A DNA stretch of 64,000 nucleotides, taken from assembly GCF_017565305.1 (NCBI RefSeq), contig NZ_JAGEKP010000002.1, positions 1 through 64,000 on the forward strand. Direction: 5' to 3'. Below the pieces are notes generated by a model. That model was not told the DNA's origin, searched no databases, and saw only the letters and a list, made by a program, of their open reading frames with translations. Within the stretch, counting starts at the first letter, position 1; each line of letters begins with the position of its first letter. Source of the DNA: Leifsonia sp. TF02-11. Lineage in GTDB: Bacteria; Actinomycetota; Actinomycetes; Actinomycetales; Microbacteriaceae. The translations under genes were made by a program, and so were the position numbers. This document shows, piece after piece, positions 26,475 to 35,087 of this stretch.

Positions 26475-27617
26475 CTAGCCCTTGCGGCGGATCGCACGAC
26501 GCGCGTGGTGCGTTCCTACCGTTGAACGGATGAAGTTCACGGCCCGGCGGGAGGCGTCGTCGATGTCGTACTCGAACGGCGAGCTGGCCGGTCCGTCCGT
26601 GGCGAATTGCTCGAGCGTCATGGCGACCGCGTCGAGAACCGTCGCCGTTTCCACACCCGTCGTGATGGTGACGCCGGTGTCGATCGCTTCCGGGCGCTCG
26701 ATCGCGTCGCGGAGCGACACGGCCGGGAAGCCGAGGATGGCCGATTCCTCGCTGATGGTGCCGCTGTCGGAAAGCACCAGCTTCGCGGACTTCTGCAGCC
26801 TTACGTAGTCGTGGAAACCGAACGGCGGGTGGAAGATGAGGCCGCGCTTGGCGTCCTCCTCTTGGTCCTCCAGGCGCTTGCGCGTGCGGGGGTGGGTCGA
26901 GACGAGCACCGGCACACCGTACTCCTCGGCCAGTGCCTGCAGGGCCGCCAGCGCGGAAGCGAGACGCTCCGGGTTGTCGACGTTCTCCTCGCGGTGCATG
27001 CTCACCAGGAAGTACTCCCCCTCGGTGAGTCCCTGGCGCTCGAGCACGTCGCTGGCGTCGATTCCTTCGCGGTTCGCCTCGAGGACTTCGCGCATCGGCG
27101 AACCGGTCAGGAGGATGCGGGAGGGATGGATGCCTTCCGCGAGCAGGTTGCGGCGCGCGTGCTCGGTGTAGACCAGGTTGTAGTCGGCCACGTGGTCGAC
27201 CAGGCGCCGGTTGACCTCCTCAGGGACGTTCTCGTCGTAGGAGCGGTTGCCGGCTTCCATGTGGTAGACGGGAATCTGCAGGCGCTTGGCCATGACGGCC
27301 GAAATACAGCTGTTCGTGTCGCCGAGCACGACCATCGCGTCGGGTCGCTCGGCCAGGAGGATCGGCTCGATCCGGCTCAGCACGGAGCCGAGGACCGCGC
27401 CGAGGGACGACGTGTCGCTCTCGAGGAAGTGGTCGGGGCGACGCAGCCCGAGATCTTCGAAGAAGACCTCGTTGAGCTCGTAGTCGTAGTTCTGGCCTGT
27501 GTGGACCAGGACGTGCTCGGTCTCCCGCTCCAGTCGGTCGATCGTGGCCGCGAGCCGGATGATCTCCGGACGCGTCCCGACCACCGTCATGACCTTCATC
27601 TTCTTGCGCTCGCTCAC
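26475..27617 (-). CDS. capG: UDP-N-acetylglucosamine 2-epimerase family (CapG/WbjD/FnlC)
   Basis: A 380-residue GT-B-fold epimerase. MTVVGTRPEIIRLA at 9-22 is the signature N-terminus. DTNSCISAVMAKRLQIPVYHMEAGNR carries the catalytic acidic and His residues, then VNRRLVDHVADYNLVYTE; SDSGTISEESA near 280 binds UDP. In the FucNAc route it epimerises C2 as the last step. Companion capF and capE make that role more likely than UDP-ManNAc production. It starts GTG, overlapping the capF stop by 4 nt. Confidence 0.92.
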   Translation of the reverse strand: MSERKKMKVMTVVGTRPEIIRLAATIDRLERETEHVLVHTGQNYDYELNEVFFEDLGLRRPDHFLESDTSSLGAVLGSVLSRIEPILLAERPDAMVVLGDTNSCISAVMAKRLQIPVYHMEAGNRSYDENVPEEVNRRLVDHVADYNLVYTEHARRNLLAEGIHPSRILLTGSPMREVLEANREGIDASDVLERQGLTEGEYFLVSMHREENVDNPERLASALAALQALAEEYGVPVLVSTHPRTRKRLEDQEEDAKRGLIFHPPFGFHDYVRLQKSAKLVLSDSGTISEESAILGFPAVSLRDAIERPEAIDTGVTITTGVETATVLDAVAMTLEQFATDGPASSPFEYDIDDASRRAVNFIRSTVGTHHARRAIRRKG

Positions 27618-28702
27618 ACGGCCTCCGCTATCGTGTCTGGACTGTCGGGACGAAAGAGCTCATTCGCCCAGAAGCTGGTGACCAGGGTCTGCTCACCAAT
27701 GTTCTCGATCTTGTGCGACCACAGCGTCGGCATGTCGATGGCCATCGGGCGAGCTCCACTCACCTCGAAACGCAGGACCTCATCCGTGAACAGCCGTCGC
27801 ATGGAGATGACCCCCGCTCCCTCGACGACCGCAAAACGCTCGACCTTGCGTCGGTGGAAGTGGTCGCCCCTGCTGATCCCCGGAGCCGTCGTCGAGAACG
27901 ACGACTGGCTCTCGCCCCCACCGCATCGAATGAGCTCGAAGAACGACCCGCGTGCATCGCTGTTGGCACGCAACTCGAACGGCCCCTGCACAGGAAAGGA
28001 GAATGAACGGTACGTGTTGAAGAGGTCACGATCGAAGGACGCCGCGATGTCCGGAATTTCACCCGAACGATATCGGGCGGCGATGTCGGACAGCTTCTTC
28101 AGGACGTCGCCGACAGTCGCCTGAGTGACGCGGTCGTCGACCGAAGCGGTTGAGCCGATCAGGAGGTCGGCGGCGTCCTGGGCGTGGAGAAGGTCGAGCT
28201 CGCGGTCGATGGCGATCTCCGGCGTCCCTCCCGTGGCCAAGAGGTGGCTGAAAGTCGCCACAACAGAGTTGTAGAACGGTCGCCCGTGCTCTCCGAAGAG
28301 GTTGGGCAGCAGATGGTCCTCGAAACGGACGCCTCGCGCCTCCGCCGCCTCGCGCAGGATCTCAGCGGCGCGCGCCTTGGCATCTCCGTAGACGGAGTCG
28401 CCGGTCGCCTGAACCGAGTTCGCGAAGACGACGACCTCCGGAGGATCAGCGGCGGCCCGAAGCGCCTCCGCGACCTGCCGGGCGAATCGGAGATTGCCTT
28501 CCTGAACCTCGTGGTCGGTTCCCCGGTTGACGCCGGCCAGATGGATCAGACGAGAGGAGCCGTCGACCGCCGCAATCGTGTCCGCCTGGGAGAAGTCGTC
28601 ACCGACTGGTATCGGCAGCGACTCCACGCCGCGCTCACGGAGTGCGCAACGAACATGCCAACCGAGAAATCCGCGTGCGCCGGTGAGGGCCACTCCCGTC
28701 AT
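27614..28702 (-). CDS. capF: CapF/WbjC/FnlB reductase-epimerase with cupin domain
   Basis: A 362-residue two-domain enzyme. The N-terminal SDR domain (GARGFLGWHVRCAL at 8-21, then IHLAGVNRG) performs NADPH reduction in the UDP-L-FucNAc pathway. The C-terminal domain from about 250 is a cupin (RGDHFHRRKVERFAVVEGAG with metal-binding His, then LWSHKIENIGE), which performs the C3 epimerisation. The order capF-capG-GT is one operon with 4-nt overlap. Confidence 0.92.
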   Translation of the reverse strand: MTGVALTGARGFLGWHVRCALRERGVESLPIPVGDDFSQADTIAAVDGSSRLIHLAGVNRGTDHEVQEGNLRFARQVAEALRAAADPPEVVVFANSVQATGDSVYGDAKARAAEILREAAEARGVRFEDHLLPNLFGEHGRPFYNSVVATFSHLLATGGTPEIAIDRELDLLHAQDAADLLIGSTASVDDRVTQATVGDVLKKLSDIAARYRSGEIPDIAASFDRDLFNTYRSFSFPVQGPFELRANSDARGSFFELIRCGGGESQSSFSTTAPGISRGDHFHRRKVERFAVVEGAGVISMRRLFTDEVLRFEVSGARPMAIDMPTLWSHKIENIGEQTLVTSFWANELFRPDSPDTIAEAV

Positions 28703-28752
28703 CGCCGCTTACTCCGATCTCCAGACATCAATCGCCAATCTTATCGTCGCAT

Positions 28753-30798
28753 TCAGGACGCGCCGACACGGTACACGGTCATGCGCGTCTTGCCCTCGAT
28801 CGTGGACGCCACGGGCGTGAGACACGAGGTCGGCGCGATCTTCACGTCGGCGAGGATGTAGTCGATATGCGCCTGGGCGAACGGCGAGCAGGGGTCCACA
28901 GTGACGTCGATCACGTCGGCCTGGGGGTTGGTGACCGTGACGGGGCCGGAACCGAGGGACCATCCGACATGGCCGAGCCTGTTCCATTCGTACTCGTACT
29001 TGCCCGTCGGGTCGATTTCGTCCCACATCTTCTTCGACGGATAGCCTTGAACGCCCGTCAGCGACTCGACGCCGCTCTCAACGATCGTCGCGCGCGCCTC
29101 AGCAGACCCCACGCTGATCCAGGTCCCCGGTTCGGCTCTATCGATGCGCTCGACGGCGCGGCCCGCCGACGTCGAGCTCAGGTCGAACACGCCGCGGTAC
29201 ACCGGGTTCACCCCCCAGCCTGTGACGAGGACGGTGGAGAGGATGCCGAGGGCGGCGATCGGAGCGAGCGACCGGACGAAAAAGAGGAACACCGCGATGA
29301 CTATGACGGCAGCGATGATCGGCCACCGGGGCGTGAGCTTCAAGACGATCGGGTCAAGCTCGCGGAACGTCACGACCAGCGGCACGAACGACGCCGCGGT
29401 CAGAAGTGCGGAGAGAACGCCGGGAGCCCACGTCCATCGTGTGCGGAGGGCGTCCACCTTCTCTATGACGAGAGCAGCGATCACCGGAAGTAGCACGAGG
29501 AATACGATTCGGAACCGCTCGGGCGGAACACGGTCCAGCTGGAGGAGCCGTGCGATCGCGTCCCAGCCCGGCACAAGCAGGTAGGCGGCGCAGATGGCAA
29601 GGAAGACGAGCATCGTGAGAACCAGCAGGTCCGGCCGCCGGTTACGTCTCCACGCCATGACCAGGAGCCACACCAGACCGGGTGTGAGGAAGGCCGCGAG
29701 CAGAAGGATGCCGGAACCCTCGGACGAGTTCCCGCCCACGAGCGTCGGCATCGACGTCGACTTCAGCAGTTGGTTCCAGGGGAACCCGCCGATCCCGGTC
29801 AGATGGGGATCCTGGGTCCACAGGTACCCCGTGGGGATCGAGCGCTGGCCTGGATACACGGTCGACTGGATCGCCATGATCGTCGACCACCGCGTCACGA
29901 CCCAGACACCCAGTACAACCATGGCCGCGGCGCCCGTGACGAGCAGCGGGACGATCTGGGTCAGCATGGTGCGGAATCGGACGCCGTCTCCGCGCCAGCG
30001 GCGCAGCAGCATACCGATCGCGAAGGCGAGGAAGGCGAGGACGCCCGGGAGGATGTACGGCACGTACAAGCCCATCGCCGTCGTGATCGCGGTGTAGCCG
30101 ATCAGTCCGGCCCACAGCCAGCGCGTCCACCGTCGAACGTCCTTCATGATCCAGACGGTGCCGGCCATCGCGATCAACGGCCAAGCGACGGACCAGAGGG
30201 TACTCGGGGTGTACCACCACTGGACGAAGGGCATGAAGAGGACGCTCACAGCGAGAACCGCGGCGGTGAAGGGACGGCGCGGCACGAGCATGAGCACGAC
30301 AAGGTAGGCGCCGCTCAGCACGGCAATGGCCGGGATCCACCAGAACCATGCCGCACCGATGTCGAGGCCGAAGAGGAGGTAGCCCCACAAGTGCGGGCGA
30401 AACAGCGAGGACCAGTCCCAGTTCGGAAGCTCGTTGAGAACGGTCATGTCCGTTCCGCCGGGAAAGTTCCCGTTGACGACGGGGTTGCCACGGACGTGTT
30501 GCGACACGACCCAGCCCTGCTGGACGAGCCACTCGTCCGACCGAATGGCCCGGGGGATCCCCGCGATCAGCCGGGGATCGTGTCCGAATCCCAGGTTCAT
30601 GGCGTGCACACCGGACGACGTACCGCCATAGCCGAGAACGATCATCACACCGAGGACGACAGTGACGAGAATCGGGAAGGCGACGATCGTCCGCCAGGTC
30701 GGCAAGCCGGTCGCGGACGGTGCGACGAATCGTGCCCACGCCGTCGTCATTCGAAGGAACAGGCGCGCACCCCCAGCGCCTTCAGCGGTTCTTCGCAC
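28753..30798 (-). CDS. Large polytopic membrane protein with periplasmic tail
   Basis: A 681-residue protein with about twelve helices between residues 35 and 540, then a roughly 140-residue extracytoplasmic domain ending GKTRMTVYRVGAS. WVVSQHVRGNPVVNGNFPGG, in the first large loop, and PPERFRIVFLVLLPVIAAL resemble GT-C-like proteins of actinobacterial polysaccharide loci (DUF7657-type, from memory). It may use a polyprenyl-linked sugar, but no catalytic residue can be named. GTG 30798 is chosen for a good ribosome site, AGGGAG 8 nt upstream; an ATG at 30750 is the alternative. Confidence 0.78.
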   Translation of the reverse strand: MRRTAEGAGGARLFLRMTTAWARFVAPSATGLPTWRTIVAFPILVTVVLGVMIVLGYGGTSSGVHAMNLGFGHDPRLIAGIPRAIRSDEWLVQQGWVVSQHVRGNPVVNGNFPGGTDMTVLNELPNWDWSSLFRPHLWGYLLFGLDIGAAWFWWIPAIAVLSGAYLVVLMLVPRRPFTAAVLAVSVLFMPFVQWWYTPSTLWSVAWPLIAMAGTVWIMKDVRRWTRWLWAGLIGYTAITTAMGLYVPYILPGVLAFLAFAIGMLLRRWRGDGVRFRTMLTQIVPLLVTGAAAMVVLGVWVVTRWSTIMAIQSTVYPGQRSIPTGYLWTQDPHLTGIGGFPWNQLLKSTSMPTLVGGNSSEGSGILLLAAFLTPGLVWLLVMAWRRNRRPDLLVLTMLVFLAICAAYLLVPGWDAIARLLQLDRVPPERFRIVFLVLLPVIAALVIEKVDALRTRWTWAPGVLSALLTAASFVPLVVTFRELDPIVLKLTPRWPIIAAVIVIAVFLFFVRSLAPIAALGILSTVLVTGWGVNPVYRGVFDLSSTSAGRAVERIDRAEPGTWISVGSAEARATIVESGVESLTGVQGYPSKKMWDEIDPTGKYEYEWNRLGHVGWSLGSGPVTVTNPQADVIDVTVDPCSPFAQAHIDYILADVKIAPTSCLTPVASTIEGKTRMTVYRVGAS

Positions 30799-30944
30799 CG
30801 TCGAAACTCCCTCTCGCCATTTCGCCGGCGCTCACCGAACTGAGACGTGCGTGTGTGAACAGTGCGGAAACCGTCCACGATGACCCACCTTATCAGCGCG
30901 CGACAGGGCTGCCTGGGAGATCCCGGAAGGCGATTCTGCGGCGG

Positions 30945-33011
30945 TCAGATCGTGATGACCCGACAACCCAGCAGCTGATTGCTCCCCGGACCGATGTTGA
31001 TCCCGTAGAGGCAAACGGTGTGCTGCCCCGGGCCGGCCGTGGACGAGACCGTGTACCCGTGGTTGGCGCCATAGGCCGGATAGACCGCGCCGACATCGGG
31101 GCGCGACTTGTCAGCCGTGAATGCCGCGCCGGCCGTGTCGATGTACATGTGCACGGGAATCGGCTGCGTCGTGTCAGGGTCGTAGGTCCATCCGGACGCA
31201 GTCACCGTGCCACCGGGTCCGACGACGACCGAATCCACGACACCGACCGGGCTGCCGCTCATTCCCGCCACCTGACGGCATCCCAGCTGGACGTTGTCGC
31301 CCGGCGCCACGATGTTGATGCCGTACGCGCAGACGTTGTGGACGCCCGGCTGTGCCGGCACGCTGACGTTGAAACCGTGGTTGGCGCCGTAGCCGGGGAA
31401 CAGCGCCGCGATATCCGAACGCGGCTGGTCGGCGGTCGCCGCGACCCCGGTCCCGTCCACGTAGATGTGAACAGGGGTCGACGCGGATGTGTCCGGATCG
31501 AACGTCCATCCGCCCACGTTATAGACACCGGGACTGGAGGAGACGACATCGAGGGCGCCCATGGGTGAGCCGGAGTAGCTCGTCACCGTCCGGCAAGTGA
31601 TCAGCTGGTTCGCGCCCGTGCCGGCGATCTCGATGCCGTACACACAGACCTGGTGGGAGCCGGGCCCGATCGGCACTGTCTGGTCATACCCGTGCTTCGG
31701 CCCGTATCCGGGGTATGCCGCAGCGAAATCCGCGCGATCGAGCGCGGCATCGAACATATAGCCGGCGGAGTCGACGTAGATCGCCACCTTCGTCGATGCA
31801 GCCGTATCGGGATCGTAAACCCACCCGGCAACAGTGAGCTTGCCACCGACGGCGGCCATTCTGTCGACCACACCGATCGGTGAACCGGTGAGCCCAGGGA
31901 CGGTCTGACAGGTAAAGAGTTTGTTCTGTCCGGGTGGAGCGATATTGATCCCGTAGACACAGACGGTCTGCGGACCGGACCCTGTCGGGGGCAGCGTCGC
32001 ATCGAAGCCGTGTGCCGAACCGACCGACGGCCAGGTGGCGCCCACGTCCGGGCGATCGTTGCTCGCCAGGATCGGATAGCCGACGCCGTTGATATACACG
32101 TGGACGGGGATGGAAGCAGTCGTGTCCGGATCGAACGCCCAGCCGGCTACCCGCACGCCTCCCGGCACCGCCTGCAGAACATCGAGGTTGCCAACGGGGC
32201 TGCCGACATCGCTGTACGTGGGCGAGCCGAACCAGTTGTTGTAGAACACCCAGAAGTTCCGGTTGCCATACGACGAACAGGAATCACCTGTCCCCCCCAG
32301 ATTGGCGAGGGCGGCGGCGTTCGGCTGGTACGGCGTGTAGTTGTAGAGGTTGGCCGTGGCCTGATTGCGAACGTTGACGACGGGTGCCCCGCACGCGGCG
32401 TTCGGATGGTACTGAATGGCGTTGTTGCCGATCTTGTAACGCCAGTCGCTCGCGTGGATGGTGTATTCCTTGAACTGCCACGCGGCCTTGTAGACCTGGT
32501 TGTAGAACCCGTAGTACTGAGAATCGCACGGTGCCGTGTCGGGGCAGGCATAACCGGTGGCTGCCTCGTACTGGCGGGCGTACGGAGAACCCGCCGACAC
32601 CAGGCCCTGCTCCTTCTCGAGCAGGACGATGAGCACCTTGGGGCTGATACCGCACGCCTGAGCCACCTTGGCGACGACGACCGCTGCCGGCTCACTCGGG
32701 CCGCCCTGATAGGCGCCGCACTGAGCGTTCGCCGCCCGACTGAACGTCGTGAGCGTGTAGTACCGCAGGCATGGGATGCCATTGGCCATGGCGCACCGCG
32801 GCTCGGCGGAGTTGAAGAAGTTCTGCACGTCGGTCCACGCCATCGATCCCGAGTCGAAGAACATCTGGTCGGAGATGATGTAGCCGGGATCGAAGTCCGA
32901 CCCAGACAACGCCTGGGCCGGCGTCGGCTGCGCGACCCCGTACCCCAACAGCGCTCCCACGATCGCGAAGAGGGCCGCAATAGCGGTGAATCGTCGTCGT
33001 GCTGGCTTCAT
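30945..33011 (-). CDS. Secreted protein: N-terminal lysozyme-like domain plus four repeats
   Basis: A 688-residue exported protein. A Sec signal peptide covers about 1-34 (basic MKPARRR, hydrophobic core, cut after PAQA). Residues 37-263 form a Cys-containing domain whose VLIVLLEKEQGLVSA recalls the Glu-bearing helix of lysozyme-fold hydrolases; this is inference. From about 270 there are four repeats of ~105 residues. Each starts GSPxG, contains GWxxDPDT, PVHxYxxxxG, YGxxHG and VCxYGINI, and ends with a Cys-Arg/Gln-x-Val. The repeats look like a cell-surface or glycan-binding module. The gene stands alone within the glycan locus. Confidence 0.85.
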   Translation of the reverse strand: MKPARRRFTAIAALFAIVGALLGYGVAQPTPAQALSGSDFDPGYIISDQMFFDSGSMAWTDVQNFFNSAEPRCAMANGIPCLRYYTLTTFSRAANAQCGAYQGGPSEPAAVVVAKVAQACGISPKVLIVLLEKEQGLVSAGSPYARQYEAATGYACPDTAPCDSQYYGFYNQVYKAAWQFKEYTIHASDWRYKIGNNAIQYHPNAACGAPVVNVRNQATANLYNYTPYQPNAAALANLGGTGDSCSSYGNRNFWVFYNNWFGSPTYSDVGSPVGNLDVLQAVPGGVRVAGWAFDPDTTASIPVHVYINGVGYPILASNDRPDVGATWPSVGSAHGFDATLPPTGSGPQTVCVYGINIAPPGQNKLFTCQTVPGLTGSPIGVVDRMAAVGGKLTVAGWVYDPDTAASTKVAIYVDSAGYMFDAALDRADFAAAYPGYGPKHGYDQTVPIGPGSHQVCVYGIEIAGTGANQLITCRTVTSYSGSPMGALDVVSSSPGVYNVGGWTFDPDTSASTPVHIYVDGTGVAATADQPRSDIAALFPGYGANHGFNVSVPAQPGVHNVCAYGINIVAPGDNVQLGCRQVAGMSGSPVGVVDSVVVGPGGTVTASGWTYDPDTTQPIPVHMYIDTAGAAFTADKSRPDVGAVYPAYGANHGYTVSSTAGPGQHTVCLYGINIGPGSNQLLGCRVITI
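30950..32220 (-). repeat. Four coding repeats of about 315 bp
   Basis: Tandem modules with GSPxG at about protein residues 270, 376, 481 and 586. They are clear in protein sequence, while the DNA copies have diverged, so the duplication is not recent. Confidence 0.8.
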
Positions 33012-33152
33012 CGAGCGCTCTCCGGGGGTCTGCAGAGGGAAACTGGCAGCTCTCGCACGGGTAACGAGGTCGCCCCCATAGATTACGCGCCGCCTGGCCT
33101 CTGCGCACCTACAACACGCCTCGGGCGGCGCCAGGGATACCCCCCTTTCCGG

Positions 33153-35087
33153 TCACAATGTCCAGGTGAGCACGCGCGATCGGTACTGAGCCGGAACCCC
33201 GTCGCGAATCTCCATGTACAGGTCCGGAGCCACGACGACACTGAACGACGGCTCGGCCTCGAGCATCGCAGCGACTCGCGCCGGCAGCTTGTCGCGTGCA
33301 TCCGGGGAGGCCAAGCCGGTCATGTCGAGGAGCGCACCAGGGCGGTCCGTCGCATGCGTCCAGACACCTCCCAGGGAAAGATGCCACTGGTCGGCGAGCC
33401 GAGGGAGCGGATCCGCGGGAAGCACCGCGAGGTAGATTGTCCGGCCGCCGTGCTGCCGGGAAACGTCGGAGGCGCGAATCATCCGCATGGATTCCTCCGA
33501 CACCCCCATGAGAGCCGAGGCATCGGCTCGGTAATGCAGTCCCGGCGCGATTGCAGAGTTGATGCTCGACGCAGTCGGGCCGACGTATCCGAACGCCTGG
33601 ACGACGACACCGGTCGCTGTGACGGCAGCCACCCACCACAGCACGCGAGTTCGCCGCCGCGCGGCCCCGAACGCGTAGACAGCGCCGACCGGGATGGTCA
33701 CGAGCCCCACCAGCACCGTGGCGGCGGCAAGCTTCTCGAAGTAGTAGCTCACGTGTCCGGTCGACCGTACCTGCTGCAGACCGATGACAGCGAGCATCGC
33801 CAGGGCGAGGAGTGGCACGGCGGCGACGACCGCGGCCCGCAGCCATGCCGTACGCGACCTGCGCTCTCGCCACCGCAGGAATCCGACGATGGCAAGCCCG
33901 GCCGACGCGAGACAGACGCCGATCAGGGATGTCGCGTCGAATCCCCCCGACCCCCCGGCCGCCAGCGTGGCGCCGTTCAGAACACGGAACGAGACGACGA
34001 GCGCGACCACGACTCCGGCGACACCCGCGAGCACACCCGCGAGGGCGAGGATCACCTTCGCCCGCGACTGGCGGTACCGCGCGCGCGAGAACGGGACGAG
34101 AACAGCGGCGAAGGCCAAGCTGGTGAGGGGGACGAGGAGCAGCCAGGAGTGCGCCGTCGCCACCACGAGCCCGCTCAGCGCGAAGATCGTCAGCGGTGAG
34201 AACGTTCGAGCCCCTGTGATGGCGATTGCCCCGGCGATGCCCACGAGGGCACAGGCGAATACGAAGTTCGGGAACCCGCTCGCGAAGCTCACGGTACCCG
34301 GACCGAGGAGGTACCCCGTCACCGGAAGAGCCGCCAGCGGTAGAACCAGCGCGGGCCTGACCCGGAGAGCCGGAAGTTGCGCGATCGCTGCGGCGATGAC
34401 GACGACGGTCGCGATCAACATCAACGCGATCGCGATCCCATAGGACCGCGGTCCCGGGGTGGCCCCCGGCCCCGTGACCAGTCCGCCCAGCGCCGCGGCC
34501 GTCATGTGATAGCCCGTCGGATAGTTGTCGAACGTCACGGTCGACCCGTCCGGCATCGCGGCGAAGGTTCCTGTCAGATCTCCCCCGCCTGCGTACCAGG
34601 CGTACATCGCGTAGTGCGCCACGTGGTCCCAACCGGACTTCAGGAGCACGTTGAGCGTGGAAGCGTCGTTCGGCGAGCGAAGGAATGGCAGCGTGTAGAC
34701 CACACCCGCGACCGCCGCACCCAGCGGCGCGATGTCCGTCCAGCGCGTGCGCGGGAGCAGGGCGCGCAGGACGCCCCCCTGCGGACGGGCGATAATCGCC
34801 CAGGCCGTCAGTCCTGCCGCCAGAAGCGCGAGCAGGATCCCGGAGCGATCCAGTGCTCGGTTCAGCGGCAGCCACCAGAGAACCTGGGTCCAGCCCAGCA
34901 TCAGCGCGCCGCCGAGGAGGATACGACGGGACAAGGAGCGCGAGATGGGAACCGCGCACAACAAGACCGCAACGAGGAGCACCGTCCAGATACCCTGCAG
35001 GTGGTGCGTCGCCCGAAGAGCAAGAATGCCTATGACGACGAGGACTGCGGCGGCCGTAGCCACCCCGATCCGAAAACCGAGCCTCAT
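33153..35087 (-). CDS. Large polytopic membrane protein, GT-C/DUF6541-like
   Basis: A 644-residue protein with about fourteen helices. The first extracytoplasmic loop carries SGWDHVAHYAMYAWYAGGG and DNYPTGYHMTAAALGG, conserved-looking acidic and His residues in the place where GT-C transferases hold their catalytic acid. A C-terminal soluble part of ~120 residues ends YRSRVLTWTL. It probably modifies or transfers lipid-linked glycan outside the membrane; the family is not certain. The ATG overlaps the preceding gene's stop by 4 nt (ATGA). Confidence 0.75.
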   Translation of the reverse strand: MRLGFRIGVATAAAVLVVIGILALRATHHLQGIWTVLLVAVLLCAVPISRSLSRRILLGGALMLGWTQVLWWLPLNRALDRSGILLALLAAGLTAWAIIARPQGGVLRALLPRTRWTDIAPLGAAVAGVVYTLPFLRSPNDASTLNVLLKSGWDHVAHYAMYAWYAGGGDLTGTFAAMPDGSTVTFDNYPTGYHMTAAALGGLVTGPGATPGPRSYGIAIALMLIATVVVIAAAIAQLPALRVRPALVLPLAALPVTGYLLGPGTVSFASGFPNFVFACALVGIAGAIAITGARTFSPLTIFALSGLVVATAHSWLLLVPLTSLAFAAVLVPFSRARYRQSRAKVILALAGVLAGVAGVVVALVVSFRVLNGATLAAGGSGGFDATSLIGVCLASAGLAIVGFLRWRERRSRTAWLRAAVVAAVPLLALAMLAVIGLQQVRSTGHVSYYFEKLAAATVLVGLVTIPVGAVYAFGAARRRTRVLWWVAAVTATGVVVQAFGYVGPTASSINSAIAPGLHYRADASALMGVSEESMRMIRASDVSRQHGGRTIYLAVLPADPLPRLADQWHLSLGGVWTHATDRPGALLDMTGLASPDARDKLPARVAAMLEAEPSFSVVVAPDLYMEIRDGVPAQYRSRVLTWTL

